NCBI GenBank assembly: GCA_012798135.1
Contig: JAAZNU010000019.1
Location: 16,583 to 80,582, forward strand
DNA from: Veillonellaceae bacterium
GTDB lineage: Bacteria; Bacillota_C; Negativicutes; UBA1444
Length of the DNA stretch: 64,000 nt
Direction of reading: 5' to 3'
Part shown: piece by piece, positions 51,423-60,595 of the stretch
How positions within the stretch are numbered: the first letter of the stretch is position 1
How the letters are laid out: each line of letters begins with the position of its first letter
Program-made: the position numbers and the translations under genes
The notes under the pieces: model-generated
Databases searched by the model: none
Told to the model about the DNA's origin: nothing
Seen by the model: only the letters and a program-made list of their open reading frames with translations

Positions 51423-52679
51423 GTGCACCAGTCAATTCGAAAATATAAAGAGAGTATGATTGAAGCCGCGGCGATAGGGCTGCTGGTGCTGTTATCGCTG
51501 TACCGGACGGCCGGACATGCTTTTTGGCTGGTTGCTTCCGGTCGGGGGTTGCCGAAATCGTCGGACAGTTACTGGTACATCAGTTATGCCTGTGGCTTGC
51601 TGGATCATTTTGCGATTGGCCTTAATATCGATGAGATTTTATATTTTGGCTATAATGTTTTGTTGGCAGCCCTGCTGGGGATTTTCAAGTCCACGGTAAC
51701 CGTGGTTTTGATCCAGTCGATAGTGGCCAGTTTGGCCATTGTTCTAGTCTATAAGATCGCCTTGTTGCTGTTCAATCGGTCCACTGCTATTATTTCAGGA
51801 TTGTTTTATCTGTATATTTGGGATGTTACTTTATGGTCAACGTATGTCCTGTCTGACAGTTTTTTTGTCAGTTTAACGTTGCTATGCGTGTATTTGTTAC
51901 TGCGGGCGATCGAGCCCGGAAAACTGTGGCACAAAGGCGTATTCGCCATTACAGCCTCGTATTTGTGCATTTTCCGGCCAACCGGCGTTTTGATTGCGGC
52001 GATGATAGCCGTGCATCTGGCGGTCCAAACGGACGGCCGGAAAATGCGAATGATTGCAAACCGCTATAAATGGTTTTTAGGCGCAGTGGGCGGCAGTCTG
52101 GCTATCATTGCGGGATTGCTGTATTTTCGGGGCGTATTGGATTCCTTTATTGAGTCTTTACAATACAATGCAAAACTTGTATTGTATAATGTATATGCAA
52201 AAGGCTGGATTTACGACATTGCGACCGCTTTTGACTACTCATACCGACCGGACTATACCATTGACATAGCGGATAGTCTGGTGTTAAGTTTTCTCGTACA
52301 TAACCGAGAATCGGTCTTGATGCTGTATGGCAGGCGGGCGATTGCCTTCCTCGGCGCCTGGACCTGGCAAGTTCCCATCCGTAATTTCGATGATGTTTTG
52401 TATTTTGTTTATAAATTAATTCCAACCTTCCTGTTTGCGTGGGGAACGATTGTTGCCTGGCGCAATGGCAAGTTTCGGCGCGGGGCCATTCTGTGGCTGA
52501 TTGTGCTTGCCGTTTTTGCTTTTTGTGTGTTGCTGTTTATTGACGCCATGTACCGATACCGTTTTCCGGCGATGCCTTTTGTCGCCATTATAGCGGCGTA
52601 CGGGTTTGATAGAATACTTGATGGGGGAAAGTTGCTTGTCCAGAAGTGCCGATTTGGGCGGAACAAAGGAACCTGCTGA
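51423..52679 (+). CDS. GT-C family membrane glycosyltransferase
   Basis: 418 aa with about ten membrane segments. After the first helix a loop SDSYWYISYACG resembles the acidic first loop of GT39/ArnT-like enzymes that use polyprenyl-phosphate sugars. Other marks: YVLSDSFFVSLTL and YRYRFPAMPFVAIIAAYGFDRIL at the end, common in this superfamily. It starts an operon of seven genes for envelope glycan work. GTG start with GAGGATG upstream. Acceptor and sugar unknown. Confidence 0.8.
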   Translation: MHQSIRKYKESMIEAAAIGLLVLLSLYRTAGHAFWLVASGRGLPKSSDSYWYISYACGLLDHFAIGLNIDEILYFGYNVLLAALLGIFKSTVTVVLIQSIVASLAIVLVYKIALLLFNRSTAIISGLFYLYIWDVTLWSTYVLSDSFFVSLTLLCVYLLLRAIEPGKLWHKGVFAITASYLCIFRPTGVLIAAMIAVHLAVQTDGRKMRMIANRYKWFLGAVGGSLAIIAGLLYFRGVLDSFIESLQYNAKLVLYNVYAKGWIYDIATAFDYSYRPDYTIDIADSLVLSFLVHNRESVLMLYGRRAIAFLGAWTWQVPIRNFDDVLYFVYKLIPTFLFAWGTIVAWRNGKFRRGAILWLIVLAVFAFCVLLFIDAMYRYRFPAMPFVAIIAAYGFDRILDGGKLLVQKCRFGRNKGTC

Positions 52680-53373
52680 ACTGTTGGTTATCATTCCGGC
52701 GTTTAACGAACAGGGGAATATTCTGAGGGTCGTCCGTGAAATTCAAGATGAATTGCCGGTAGCGGACATTCTGGTCATCAACGATTGTTCGGAAGACCGG
52801 ACCGGGTTGATGGCCCGCAATGTTCCCGATGTCAGGGTGATTGACCTTCCCTGCAATTTGGGAATCGGCGGCGCCATGCAGACCGGTTTCAAGTATGCGA
52901 TGCGGGAAGGATACCGCTATGCGGTGCAGATTGACGGCGATGGCCAGCATTTGCCGCAGGAAGTACCGAAATTGTTGCAGACGATGCAGGAAAAACGCTG
53001 CGATATGGTGATTGGTTCCCGCTTTCTCGAGGTGGAATCTTTTCGAACCACTTGGTGTCGTCGCCTAGGGATTCGGTTTTTCGATTTATTGTTCCGAACT
53101 CTGGTGAATCTGCGGATTACCGACAGCACTTCGGGCTTTCGACTGTATAACCGTAAAAGTCTGGAGGTTTTGTCTCGCCATTATTCCAGCGATTATCCCG
53201 AACCGGACGCCATCGTGCTGCTGAAAAAAAACGGTCTCAGGATTTGCGAGACAGGGGTGACCATGCGGGAACGCGAGCATGGCTGTTCTTCGATCACGCC
53301 GATCAAAAGTCCATACTATATGGCAAAGGTGGTTTTGACTATTTTATTTTCCTGCGCCCGGCCAAGGCGGTGA
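52621..53373 (+). CDS. GT2-family glycosyltransferase (polyprenyl-phosphate sugar synthase type)
   Basis: About 250 aa, GT-A fold. LLVIIPAFNEQGNI, VINDCSEDRT, NLGIGGAMQTGF, the DxD site DGDGQH, GSRF and TDSTSGFRLYN are the pattern of dolichyl/undecaprenyl-phosphate mannose-type synthases. It overlaps the previous gene by 59 bases from ATG 52621; a TTG at 52636, five bases after GGGGGAAAG, may be the true start. No C-terminal membrane helices, so a soluble, membrane-associated enzyme. It would load the sugar used by the GT-C enzyme. Confidence 0.9.
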   Translation: MGESCLSRSADLGGTKEPAELLVIIPAFNEQGNILRVVREIQDELPVADILVINDCSEDRTGLMARNVPDVRVIDLPCNLGIGGAMQTGFKYAMREGYRYAVQIDGDGQHLPQEVPKLLQTMQEKRCDMVIGSRFLEVESFRTTWCRRLGIRFFDLLFRTLVNLRITDSTSGFRLYNRKSLEVLSRHYSSDYPEPDAIVLLKKNGLRICETGVTMREREHGCSSITPIKSPYYMAKVVLTILFSCARPRR

Positions 53374-53377
53374 CTGC

Positions 53378-53758
53378 GTGTTTTTTTTCGGCTCTTTCGA
53401 TAAAATTCAATGGCTGGGAATTACTTTTAGCCTGATTATTCTGCTGTCCGTGTTTTTTTTGGTGCGGGAACGACTCCTCAAAGAGAAGTACTCGTTGATC
53501 TGGCTTGTAATTGGCCTGTTTGTTTTGATTGTATCGCTGTTCCGCGATTTGCTGGACGGATTTTCCCATCTGATCGGCGTGTATTATGCGCCATCCGCCT
53601 TTTTCTCGTTGCTGATCGCCGGCGCCTATTTGCTGTTGCTTAACATGAGCGTGAGCATTTCCCATCTGAAGGCGCAAAATAAGGCGTTGACCCAAGAGGT
53701 AGGACTGCTGCGCCTCAAACTGGAGGAACTGGAACAGGAGGACAAAAAAAACGAATGA
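53378..53758 (+). CDS. DUF2304 membrane protein
   Basis: 126 aa, three membrane helices (WLGITFSLIILLSVFFLV, YSLIWLVIGLFVLIVSLF, FSLLIAGAYLLLLNMSVSIS) and a C-terminal coiled coil (LKAQNKALTQEVGLLRLKLEELEQ as a short helix). DUF2304 genes regularly lie beside GT2 polyprenyl-sugar synthases. GTG start with AAGGCGG upstream; four bases after the GT2 stop and overlapping the next gene by four bases. Perhaps a scaffold for the lipid-linked sugar pathway. Confidence 0.87.
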   Translation: MFFFGSFDKIQWLGITFSLIILLSVFFLVRERLLKEKYSLIWLVIGLFVLIVSLFRDLLDGFSHLIGVYYAPSAFFSLLIAGAYLLLLNMSVSISHLKAQNKALTQEVGLLRLKLEELEQEDKKNE

Positions 53759-54108
53759 TGAATTTTTTGATTCTCTTCGCCAGTGTTTCGATGACGGTGT
53801 TGGCCAGTACCTTGCTGAAACTCGGCAGTCGAACTGTCAATTTTGACGGCGGCTTGCCGGCGATTGCCCTTGGCTACCTGACTTCACCCGGCATTATGGC
53901 TGGCTTCTTTTCTTATGCAGTGGCCGCTTTGTTGTGGGTATATTGTCTGTCGGTATTCGATCTCGGGTACGTGACGTTTGTTTCCAGTTTGCAGTATGTG
54001 CTGCTGTTGTCCGTGTCCATTTTCGTGTTTCAGGAGCAGATCAGTCTGTTGCGGTGGGCGGGTTGCGCGTTCATCATGGTCGGTGTCGTCTGCTGGCTGA
54101 AAGGTTGA
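53755..54108 (+). CDS. SMR/EamA-like small membrane protein, possible lipid-sugar flippase subunit
   Basis: 117 aa, four membrane helices, drug/metabolite transporter superfamily of the SMR or ArnE/ArnF size. Marks: SMTVLASTLLKLGSR at the start and FQEQISLLRWAGCAFIMVGV near the end. With a GT2 synthase and a GT-C transferase beside it, it may flip the polyprenyl-phosphate sugar, as ArnEF does for aminoarabinose (inference). ATGATG start overlaps the DUF2304 stop. Confidence 0.82.
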   Translation: MMNFLILFASVSMTVLASTLLKLGSRTVNFDGGLPAIALGYLTSPGIMAGFFSYAVAALLWVYCLSVFDLGYVTFVSSLQYVLLLSVSIFVFQEQISLLRWAGCAFIMVGVVCWLKG

Positions 54109-54110
54109 AC

Positions 54111-55154
54111 ATGTTGAAGTGCATCGAGTATTCGGACCGCCTGCGGGAAGGGTGGGACCGTCTTGCCTTGGCGTGCGGAACGATCTTTCATACGACAGCG
54201 GTCCGGCAGGTTCTGCTGGAAGCTTTTGATTATCAATGCGGGTATCATGCCGTGGTGGACGGCGATGCAGGCCTTCGGGCCCTGATACCCTTGGTCGTTG
54301 GCCGTAATCTGGCCGGAAAGCGGGTAGGAGTATCGCTGCCGTTTGTAAATTATTTGGATATCTGTGCGGCGGACGAGGAAGCTCGGTCTTTTGCGCTGCA
54401 GACGCTGCCGGAACTGCGGCGGAAACTCTCCCTGCACGCACTGGAGTTGCGATTTAAGGAGCGACGCCTCGACAATCCGGCTTGGCCGCAATACCGGCGC
54501 AACTATACTTTTTCCTTGCCGCTCCTGCCGGACGAAACTGCGACTTTGGCCCAATGTACCGGCAGTTGCCGCAATCATGTCCGTAAAACTTACAAAAACG
54601 ACTGGTTCGTATCTTCGTTCGACCCGGCTCGTTTGCCGGAGTTTTACCCAATCTACGTGCGACGCATGAAACAGTTGGGATCGCCGGCGCCGTCCCTTGC
54701 TTTTTTTTCGGCCTTTTTCCGTTACCTGCCGACGAATGCGACGCTGCTGACGGTTTTGGACAAAGCCGACGACCGCGTGGTCGGCGGTATGCTGTTGCTG
54801 ACCAGCCCCGGCAATGCAACGCTGTATTACCCGTACGGCGCCAATCTGGTCGAGTATAACCAGCATTACCTGAACAATTTTATGTACTGGGAAGCAGTTC
54901 GGTTCGGAATCCGACAGGGACTGCGGTTTCTCGATCTCGGACGGTCACCGGCCGAGTCCGGGACCTACCAGTTCAAACTACAGTGGGGCGCCAGACCCGA
55001 GCAGCTCCAGTATCTTTATCTCGGCGGTGAAACTGGCCAAGCTGGTCCGCCCGACCGGGAAAAACTCAATTTTCTGATCGAACTTTGGAAAAGAACGCCG
55101 GATTTCATTACCCAGCCCGCCGGCCGCAAATTGATCCGACATCTGATGCCATAG
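54111..55154 (+). CDS. FemAB-like GNAT-fold acyltransferase
   Basis: 347 aa, double-GNAT protein of the FemAB-related family seen with exopolysaccharide and XrtA/PEP-CTERM loci. Marks: GTIFHTTAVRQVLLEAF, CRNHVRKTYKNDW, MKQLGSPAPSLAFF, GGMLLLTSPGNATLYYPYGA and FLDLGRSPAESGTYQFKLQWGA. Family members transfer aminoacyl or acyl groups to glycan precursors. ATG 54111 has AAAGG six bases upstream, two bases after the SMR-like gene; the longer in-frame ORF is a shadow of that gene. Confidence 0.86.
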   Translation: MLKCIEYSDRLREGWDRLALACGTIFHTTAVRQVLLEAFDYQCGYHAVVDGDAGLRALIPLVVGRNLAGKRVGVSLPFVNYLDICAADEEARSFALQTLPELRRKLSLHALELRFKERRLDNPAWPQYRRNYTFSLPLLPDETATLAQCTGSCRNHVRKTYKNDWFVSSFDPARLPEFYPIYVRRMKQLGSPAPSLAFFSAFFRYLPTNATLLTVLDKADDRVVGGMLLLTSPGNATLYYPYGANLVEYNQHYLNNFMYWEAVRFGIRQGLRFLDLGRSPAESGTYQFKLQWGARPEQLQYLYLGGETGQAGPPDREKLNFLIELWKRTPDFITQPAGRKLIRHLMP

Positions 55155-55201
55155 CCGTGGCGAGTCAACCGAACAGCGTAGACAATATGGAGGCAGCCAA
55201 C

Positions 55202-55858
55202 ATGAGCGAATCCGGGTGGAAACAATATTTTGATCAAAAAGCCGCCACGCACGGCGCATCGGTAAAATCGTCCGATTACTTTGACGATACCAGTTTTTTT
55301 GCACAGAGGGATCATATCCATCAATGGCTGGGGAAGCTGGAGCAAAAGCAGATTCTGGACGCTGGCTGCGGCGTTGGCGCCTTCAGCGAGCCCTGGGTGA
55401 AGGACAACACCGTCTACGGCGTTGATTTTTCGGTGAAAAGCCTGGAATTTGCCGCCGGCCGGGGTTTGAAAACTTTTAACGCGGACCTGGGGGCGCTGCC
55501 GTTTGCGGATGGCGCATTTGATCTGGTGGTGTGTATCGGCGTCATTCAGCTCATCCCCGATTACGAACCCATCGTCGCCGAACTGGCGCGGGTGACGAAA
55601 CCGGGAGGCACTCTGCTGTTGCAGACCCTGCATCGCGGATCGGTGCAGCGCAAATTACTGGGACTGTTTGAACGGGCCAAGAAATTCGACCGGATGTATT
55701 CCATGGTTGAACTGGCGGCGTTATTCTCGCGACTGGGCTTTACCACCGTCGATTTTCTTAAGCAGTATCATCCTTTGCAGCTAGTTGCCCGCAGCGCCGG
55801 GACCCACGAATTTTTCGATCTGTTTTGCACGTCTTTCGCAATCCGGGGACGGAAATAA
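55202..55858 (+). CDS. class I SAM-dependent methyltransferase
   Basis: 218 aa. Motif I ILDAGCGVGAFSEPW, then VYGVDFSVKSLEFA, LPFADGAFDLVVCIGVIQLI and RVTKPGGTLLLQ are the Methyltransf_11 pattern. The ATG at 55202 has GGAGG eight bases upstream; earlier in-frame starts overlap the FemAB-like gene. It probably methylates a sugar or lipid precursor in this cluster; target unknown. Confidence 0.88.
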   Translation: MSESGWKQYFDQKAATHGASVKSSDYFDDTSFFAQRDHIHQWLGKLEQKQILDAGCGVGAFSEPWVKDNTVYGVDFSVKSLEFAAGRGLKTFNADLGALPFADGAFDLVVCIGVIQLIPDYEPIVAELARVTKPGGTLLLQTLHRGSVQRKLLGLFERAKKFDRMYSMVELAALFSRLGFTTVDFLKQYHPLQLVARSAGTHEFFDLFCTSFAIRGRK

Positions 55859-55859
55859 G

Positions 55860-56720
55860 ATGGTGCATGACCAAAGAATGGGAGTCTCCGCCAATCTGCT
55901 GACCTTTGATATCGAGGACTGGTACCATGCCAATTATGAGGGCGTGGACCTGTCCGCTTACCGGAGGCGGGAATCAAATTTTCGGGCTGATGTGGACTGG
56001 TTGCTGCAGTGTTGCAGCGAAGCGGGCTGCAAAGCCACTTTTTTTGTTTTGGGGCAAATCGGCGAAACCTATCCCGACGTGGTCCGGGCGATCGCCGAAG
56101 CCGGTCACGAAATCGCTTCCCATGGCTACGGCCACCAGCTGGCCTATAAACAGACCTACGCGGAATTTCGGGCTGATGTGAAAAAGTCTGCAGAGATTCT
56201 GCAGACTTTGACGGGAAAACGAATCTTCGGTTACCGGGCGCCATCCTGGTCCATCATCGAAGGAAATCGGCATTATCTGGCGGCATTGGAAGAACTGGGG
56301 CTGTTGTACGATGCCAGTATTTTTCCGGTAAAAACCTTCCTGTACGGAATTCCCGACGCACCGACCGGAATCCATCATCCCTGCATTGACGGCCGGGAGC
56401 TGGCCCTTTACGAAGTGCCGATGTCGGTGATGCGAGTATGCGGCAGGAATTTCGGTTTTTCCGGCGGCTTTTATTTTCGGCTGTTTCCCGCCTGGTTGAT
56501 CAAGCGAGGTATCCGTTCGCTGAACCGGCAAGGGCGCAACGCCCTCGTATATCTGCATCCCCGTGAGATCGACCCGGCGGAATTGCGTTTGCAGTTGCCG
56601 CTTCTGGAATCCTTCATCCAATACTACAATGTGGAGGGCAATCGGGCCAAGCTGGCCGACGTCCTGCATAGTTTCCGTTTCACGTCGATCGCGGAACAAT
56701 TGTCTTTCTTGCGGCAATGA
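55860..56720 (+). CDS. polysaccharide deacetylase (DUF3473-type)
   Basis: 286 aa, NodB-type carbohydrate esterase 4. TFDIEDWYH (catalytic and metal Asp), TFFVLGQIGE, EIASHGYGHQ (metal His pair), GYRAPSW, and YLHPREID near the end; the C-terminal third matches DUF3473 found in XrtA/PEP-CTERM-associated deacetylases. It lacks a signal peptide. It starts directly after the methyltransferase stop. Removes N-acetyl groups from a glycan, probably an exopolysaccharide. Confidence 0.9.
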   Translation: MVHDQRMGVSANLLTFDIEDWYHANYEGVDLSAYRRRESNFRADVDWLLQCCSEAGCKATFFVLGQIGETYPDVVRAIAEAGHEIASHGYGHQLAYKQTYAEFRADVKKSAEILQTLTGKRIFGYRAPSWSIIEGNRHYLAALEELGLLYDASIFPVKTFLYGIPDAPTGIHHPCIDGRELALYEVPMSVMRVCGRNFGFSGGFYFRLFPAWLIKRGIRSLNRQGRNALVYLHPREIDPAELRLQLPLLESFIQYYNVEGNRAKLADVLHSFRFTSIAEQLSFLRQ

Positions 56721-56724
56721 ACAT

Positions 56725-58065
56725 CTATTGTTGCGGCATCCGGCAATGGGTTTCCTGTACCGACCAGGCCGCCAACAAGCTGACCAGCAACACACCGCAG
56801 CAGAACAGGAACGCATTGGTGTAGGCGATCTGGGGGTAGATTTTGACACCGTGAGCGATGGCCCCATCCCAGTAATGGTCTAAAATCCACCCTACGGCGG
56901 GCTGCATGAAAGCCGCTCCCAGGAAGGGGCCGGAATTGGTGATGCCAGCGGCGATTCCGGTGGCATAAGGCGGGTTGACTTCCTTGACGCAAGCCACCGA
57001 AAGGGATAACCCGGATACGCCGACGCCAAAGAGCAGGCAAAGGGGATAAAGCAATATTGCCGGCGGTTTGGCTCCGTTCCATAGCGTCAGCAGCAACAGA
57101 GCGGACAGGAAAATTGCGGTGGCGGCCAGAAATGGGCGGCGCCGCTGCTGAAGCCGGTCGGAGATCACGCCGAGCAGCGGCGCCGTGACCATGTTGCCGA
57201 TGACCATGATGAAGACCATTTGGGAAGCATCGACTCGCGACAGTCCGTATACCTGCATGAAATACGGAATACCCCACACGCCGCTGATGGCCATATACAC
57301 GCCATAAACCGTGGCTCCGGCGACAACCGGCGGCCAGGTTTTTTTATTCCGGCAGACGATCCGGATGCAGGAACGGATGCTCGCCGTTGGCTTCCGTGCC
57401 GGGACTGGCGGCGGTGGGAGATTGGTTTCCAGTTCGGCAAGACTTGGCAGCCCGATATCTTCTGGACGGTCGCGGACCAGCAGCCAGCAGGCAACCGCCA
57501 TTACCAGGGAATAGGCGGCGATCAGGTGAAAGGCGTTGCGCCAGCCCCAACTGTCGACGATGAAGGCCATGGGCGTTGCCGCCAGCAGGGAACCGGAATT
57601 GCCGATCAGAACGATCAGCCCGGACATGGTCGCGAATTCGCGCAAGCGGAACCAGTCGGCCTGTAGCTTGATCAGACAGACGTAAATCACGCCGATGCCC
57701 AATGTGGTGACAAACCGGCCCGCATACAAAACAGTGAGTGTGCCGGCGAGCGTGAAAATCAGTGTGCCGATAGCAGAAATCAGCAAGGAAAGGCTGACAA
57801 CCCGGCGCGGGCCGAAACGGTCGGCCATGATTCCGGCCGGCAGCTGCAACATGGCATAAGTCCAGAAATAGATCGACGCCAGCAAACCGAGGTCGGTGGC
57901 GCGTTCGATCCCAAAATCGCGCATTAGATTATCCGATACCACCCCGATGACGGTGCGATGAAAATAACCGGTAATAAAGGCGGCGGCTGTAACTCCCCAG
58001 ATCAGAAGCCGACGCTTCCGCCAAACAGCGATTGCTTGGGCACGGTTGAAATAACATGAGTCCAC
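56725..58065 (-). CDS. MFS transporter
   Basis: 446 aa, 12 membrane segments. MFS loop 2-3 signature PAGIMADRFGPRRVVSLS, and the second-half counterpart GVISDRLQQRRRP. The N-terminal region WGVTAAAFITGYFHRTVIGVVSDNLMRDFGI resembles hexuronate/organic-anion (ACS-family) and GudP-like carriers. GTG start with AGGAG ten bases upstream. Its end is four bases from the convergent deacetylase gene. Substrate unknown. Confidence 0.88.
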   Translation of the reverse strand: MDSCYFNRAQAIAVWRKRRLLIWGVTAAAFITGYFHRTVIGVVSDNLMRDFGIERATDLGLLASIYFWTYAMLQLPAGIMADRFGPRRVVSLSLLISAIGTLIFTLAGTLTVLYAGRFVTTLGIGVIYVCLIKLQADWFRLREFATMSGLIVLIGNSGSLLAATPMAFIVDSWGWRNAFHLIAAYSLVMAVACWLLVRDRPEDIGLPSLAELETNLPPPPVPARKPTASIRSCIRIVCRNKKTWPPVVAGATVYGVYMAISGVWGIPYFMQVYGLSRVDASQMVFIMVIGNMVTAPLLGVISDRLQQRRRPFLAATAIFLSALLLLTLWNGAKPPAILLYPLCLLFGVGVSGLSLSVACVKEVNPPYATGIAAGITNSGPFLGAAFMQPAVGWILDHYWDGAIAHGVKIYPQIAYTNAFLFCCGVLLVSLLAAWSVQETHCRMPQQ

Positions 58066-58216
58066 TCTTGTGTTTCTCCTTCGTTAATGACGATTGGTAA
58101 ACAAAATTTTCGTCAGGCAAGTGGCAATTTCCTTTTTGTTTGTTGGGAAACCGTCGGATGCGATGCTGAAATACAGCGAAATTTATGCGCTTAAGTCTTT
58201 TTCAGGGTTTGCGATG

Positions 58217-58245
58217 TTGACAGATATGCAGTCGGGCGGTAGAAT
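58217..58245 (+). promoter_or_regulatory. sigma-70 promoter of the thiSGHFE operon
   Basis: TTGACA (58217-58222), 17-base spacer, TAGAAT (58240-58245), start near 58252, about 45 bases before the TPP riboswitch. Confidence 0.8.
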
Positions 58246-58294
58246 AGCGATGAATTCAAAGCGCCCCGATTGCGCCCAATTTCATATTCGATAG

Positions 58295-58383
58295 CCGAGG
58301 GAGCTCATGATATGGGCTGAGAGTGGCGGTAGCGACCGCCTTACCTCCTGACCTGATCGGGATAATGCCCGCGTAGGAACGGC
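58295..58383 (+). ncRNA. TPP riboswitch (THI element) upstream of thiS
   Basis: Blocks in order: GGGAGCTCATGATATGGGCT then GAGAGTGGC, CCTTACCTCCTGACCTGATC, GGGATAATGCCCGCGTAGGA. The second TPP riboswitch of the window; a terminator follows at 58393-58424, so transcription control is likely. Confidence 0.95.
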
Positions 58384-58392
58384 AGCGTATTT

Positions 58393-58424
58393 GGCACGCC
58401 CATTCTTCGAGGGGCGTGCTTTGT
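58393..58424 (+). terminator. riboswitch-controlled terminator before thiS
   Basis: GCACGCCC (58394-58401) pairs with GGGCGTGC (58412-58419), followed by TTTGTTATTTT. Expression platform of the upstream riboswitch. Confidence 0.8.
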
Positions 58425-58449
58425 TATTTTATCGTGAAGGAGGCTGCCC

Positions 58450-58650
58450 ATGTACGTTCAGGTTAACGGAAAAGTAACCGAAGTGAACCCGGAAACGACA
58501 ATCGCCGATTTTTTGGTGCAGAAGGGGCTGCGGCCGGAAGCCGTGGTGGTGGAGTACAACCAGGAAATTGCGCCGCGGGAACGCTGGGAGGAAATCATTC
58601 TGACCCCGGCGGATCGACTGCAGGTGGTAAGTTTTGTTGGAGGAGGTTGA
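58450..58650 (+). CDS. thiS: sulfur carrier protein ThiS
   Basis: 66 aa, ubiquitin-like beta-grasp protein that ends in Gly-Gly (VSFVGGG), the site adenylated by ThiF and turned into a thiocarboxylate. VQVNGK and VVVEYNQEI are typical. First gene of the thiazole operon, four bases before thiG. GAAGGAGG precedes the ATG. Confidence 0.95.
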   Translation: MYVQVNGKVTEVNPETTIADFLVQKGLRPEAVVVEYNQEIAPRERWEEIILTPADRLQVVSFVGGG

Positions 58651-58654
58651 AAAA

Positions 58655-59437
58655 ATGAAGTGCGAAGAACGGGACAAACTGATGATCGGTGGACGGAAAG
58701 TAAATAGCCGGCTGTTTCTGGGAACCGGCAAATATGCATCGGACCGCTTGATTCCGGCGGTGCTGGCGGCTGCAGGGGCACAGGTAGTGACGGTCGCCCT
58801 GCGGCGGGTGGAATTCGATTCCCCGCAGGACAACATTATCACTCATATCCCTAACGATTGCATACTGATGCCGAATACTTCCGGCGCCCGCAACGCCGCC
58901 GAAGCGGTGCAGATCGCCCGCCTGGCCAGGGCGGCCGGTTGTGGCGACTGGATCAAGATCGAAGTGATTGCCGATAACCGGTACCTGTTGCCGGACAACC
59001 TGGAAACGATCAAAGCAACAGAAATTTTGGCGAAGGAAGGGTTTGTCGTATTGCCGTACATGAGCCCGGACCTGTCAGTTGCCCAGCGCCTGGCGGAGGC
59101 CGGGGCGGCGGCGATCATGCCGCTGGGCGCGCCGATTGGCAGCAATCGCGGTCTTAAGACAAAAGAACTGATTAAAATTTTGATTGCCGAAATGGATTTG
59201 CCAATCGTCGTGGACGCCGGAATCGGTCGGCCATCCGAAGCGGCGGAGGCCATGGAAATGGGCGCTGCCGCAGTGTTGGTCAACACGGCGGTTGCCGTGG
59301 CCGACGATCCGGTAGCGATGGCGCAGGCCTTCGGTCTGGCGGTGGCCGCCGGTCGTCTGGCGTTTTTGTCGGGACCGGGGGCGGTACGGGAGGATGCCAG
59401 CGCTTCGTCGCCCCTGACCGGTTTTTTGCGGGATTAA
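58655..59437 (+). CDS. thiG: thiazole synthase ThiG
   Basis: 260 aa, TIM barrel that builds the thiazole phosphate from DXP, dehydroglycine and ThiS thiocarboxylate. The Schiff-base Lys lies in DWIKIEVI; other marks are [33 protein letters not shown] and [21 protein letters not shown] 58655 has GGAGGAGG upstream. Confidence 0.96.
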   Translation: MKCEERDKLMIGGRKVNSRLFLGTGKYASDRLIPAVLAAAGAQVVTVALRRVEFDSPQDNIITHIPNDCILMPNTSGARNAAEAVQIARLARAAGCGDWIKIEVIADNRYLLPDNLETIKATEILAKEGFVVLPYMSPDLSVAQRLAEAGAAAIMPLGAPIGSNRGLKTKELIKILIAEMDLPIVVDAGIGRPSEAAEAMEMGAAAVLVNTAVAVADDPVAMAQAFGLAVAAGRLAFLSGPGAVREDASASSPLTGFLRD

Positions 59438-59461
59438 CGGATCCGAGAGGAGAGAAAACGG

Positions 59462-60595
59462 ATGTCAATCTATGAGCAGGTTACCCGTTACCGTGATTTG
59501 GATTTTTCTGCATTTTTTGACGGAGTTGGCGCCAGGGAAGTTCAGCGCGTTTTGCATAAACCTCGTCTGAGTGAATTGGATTATTTGACGTTGCTGGCTC
59601 CCGGCGCCGCCGAATGTCTGGAAGACATGGCGCAGGAGGCGCATCGGCTGACAATTCAACAATTCGGCAACACCATGGTGTTGTTTACGCCGATGTATCT
59701 GGCGAATTATTGCACCAATCAATGCGTATACTGCGGATTCAACATAAAGAATGATTTGGTCCGCAAAAAACTCTCACCGGCGGAGATTGCGGCGGAAGGC
59801 GAGACGATTGCCCGTAGCGGGCTGCGTCACATTTTGATTCTTACCGGCGACTCCCGCCAGGAAACTCCCGTATCCTACATGGCGACGGCAGCGGGAATAC
59901 TGCACAACTATTTCGCCTGTATCGGTTTGGAAGTCTACGCCTTGACGACGGCTGAGTACGCCGAGCTGGCGGCGGCCGGAATTGATGAAATGACGATGTT
60001 TCAGGAAACCTACAATGAATCTGCCTATGCGGAACTGCATCCCGCCGGCCCAAAACGGGACTACCATTTTCGGCTGAATGCGCCGGAACGGGCCTGCCAG
60101 GCCGGAATGCGTGGTGTCAATGTCGGCGCTTTGCTAGGATTGGATGATTGGCGGCGCGATGCTTTCTTTTCGGGGCTGCATGCCGATTATTTGCAAAAAA
60201 AATATCCGGCGGTGGAAATCAGCGTGTCGACGCCGCGGATGCAGCCACACGCCGGTGGGTTTCCTCCCCGGACGATTGTGAATGACCGGGATCTGGTCCA
60301 GTATATGCTGGCCGTGCGGATTTTTCTGCCCCGCTGCGGCATCACCCTGTCCACGCGCGAGCCGGCGCCGTTGCGCGATGCCCTGACCAGGCTGGGCGTC
60401 ACCAAGATGTCAGCGGGAGTTTGCACGGCGGTGGGAGGGCGTTTGCATACGGAAGAAGGAACCGAGGCTGGCGATGTGGGACAGTTCGAAATCTCCGATG
60501 AGCGGAGTGTGGCAGAAGTGGCCGCCATGTTGCGTCGGCAGGGAATCCAGCCGGTCTACAAGAACTGGCAGACGTTAGCGATGGAACCGCGTTGA
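59462..60595 (+). CDS. thiH: 2-iminoacetate synthase ThiH
   Basis: 377 aa, radical SAM enzyme that cleaves tyrosine to dehydroglycine (2-iminoacetate) and p-cresol for the thiazole ring. Cluster motif [10 protein letters not shown], with the MQPHAGGF and [12 protein letters not shown] blocks. The presence of ThiH in place of glycine oxidase ThiO agrees with an anaerobe. AGAGGAG precedes the ATG. Overlaps thiF by four bases. Confidence 0.96.
   Translation: MSIYEQVTRYRDLDFSAFFDGVGAREVQRVLHKPRLSELDYLTLLAPGAAECLEDMAQEAHRLTIQQFGNTMVLFTPMYLANYCTNQCVYCGFNIKNDLVRKKLSPAEIAAEGETIARSGLRHILILTGDSRQETPVSYMATAAGILHNYFACIGLEVYALTTAEYAELAAAGIDEMTMFQETYNESAYAELHPAGPKRDYHFRLNAPERACQAGMRGVNVGALLGLDDWRRDAFFSGLHADYLQKKYPAVEISVSTPRMQPHAGGFPPRTIVNDRDLVQYMLAVRIFLPRCGITLSTREPAPLRDALTRLGVTKMSAGVCTAVGGRLHTEEGTEAGDVGQFEISDERSVAEVAAMLRRQGIQPVYKNWQTLAMEPR

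Noticed and set aside
58094..58294. 66-aa plus-strand ORF before the second TPP riboswitch
   Set aside because: Overlaps the promoter at 58217-58245 and has no ribosome site; likely non-coding leader.
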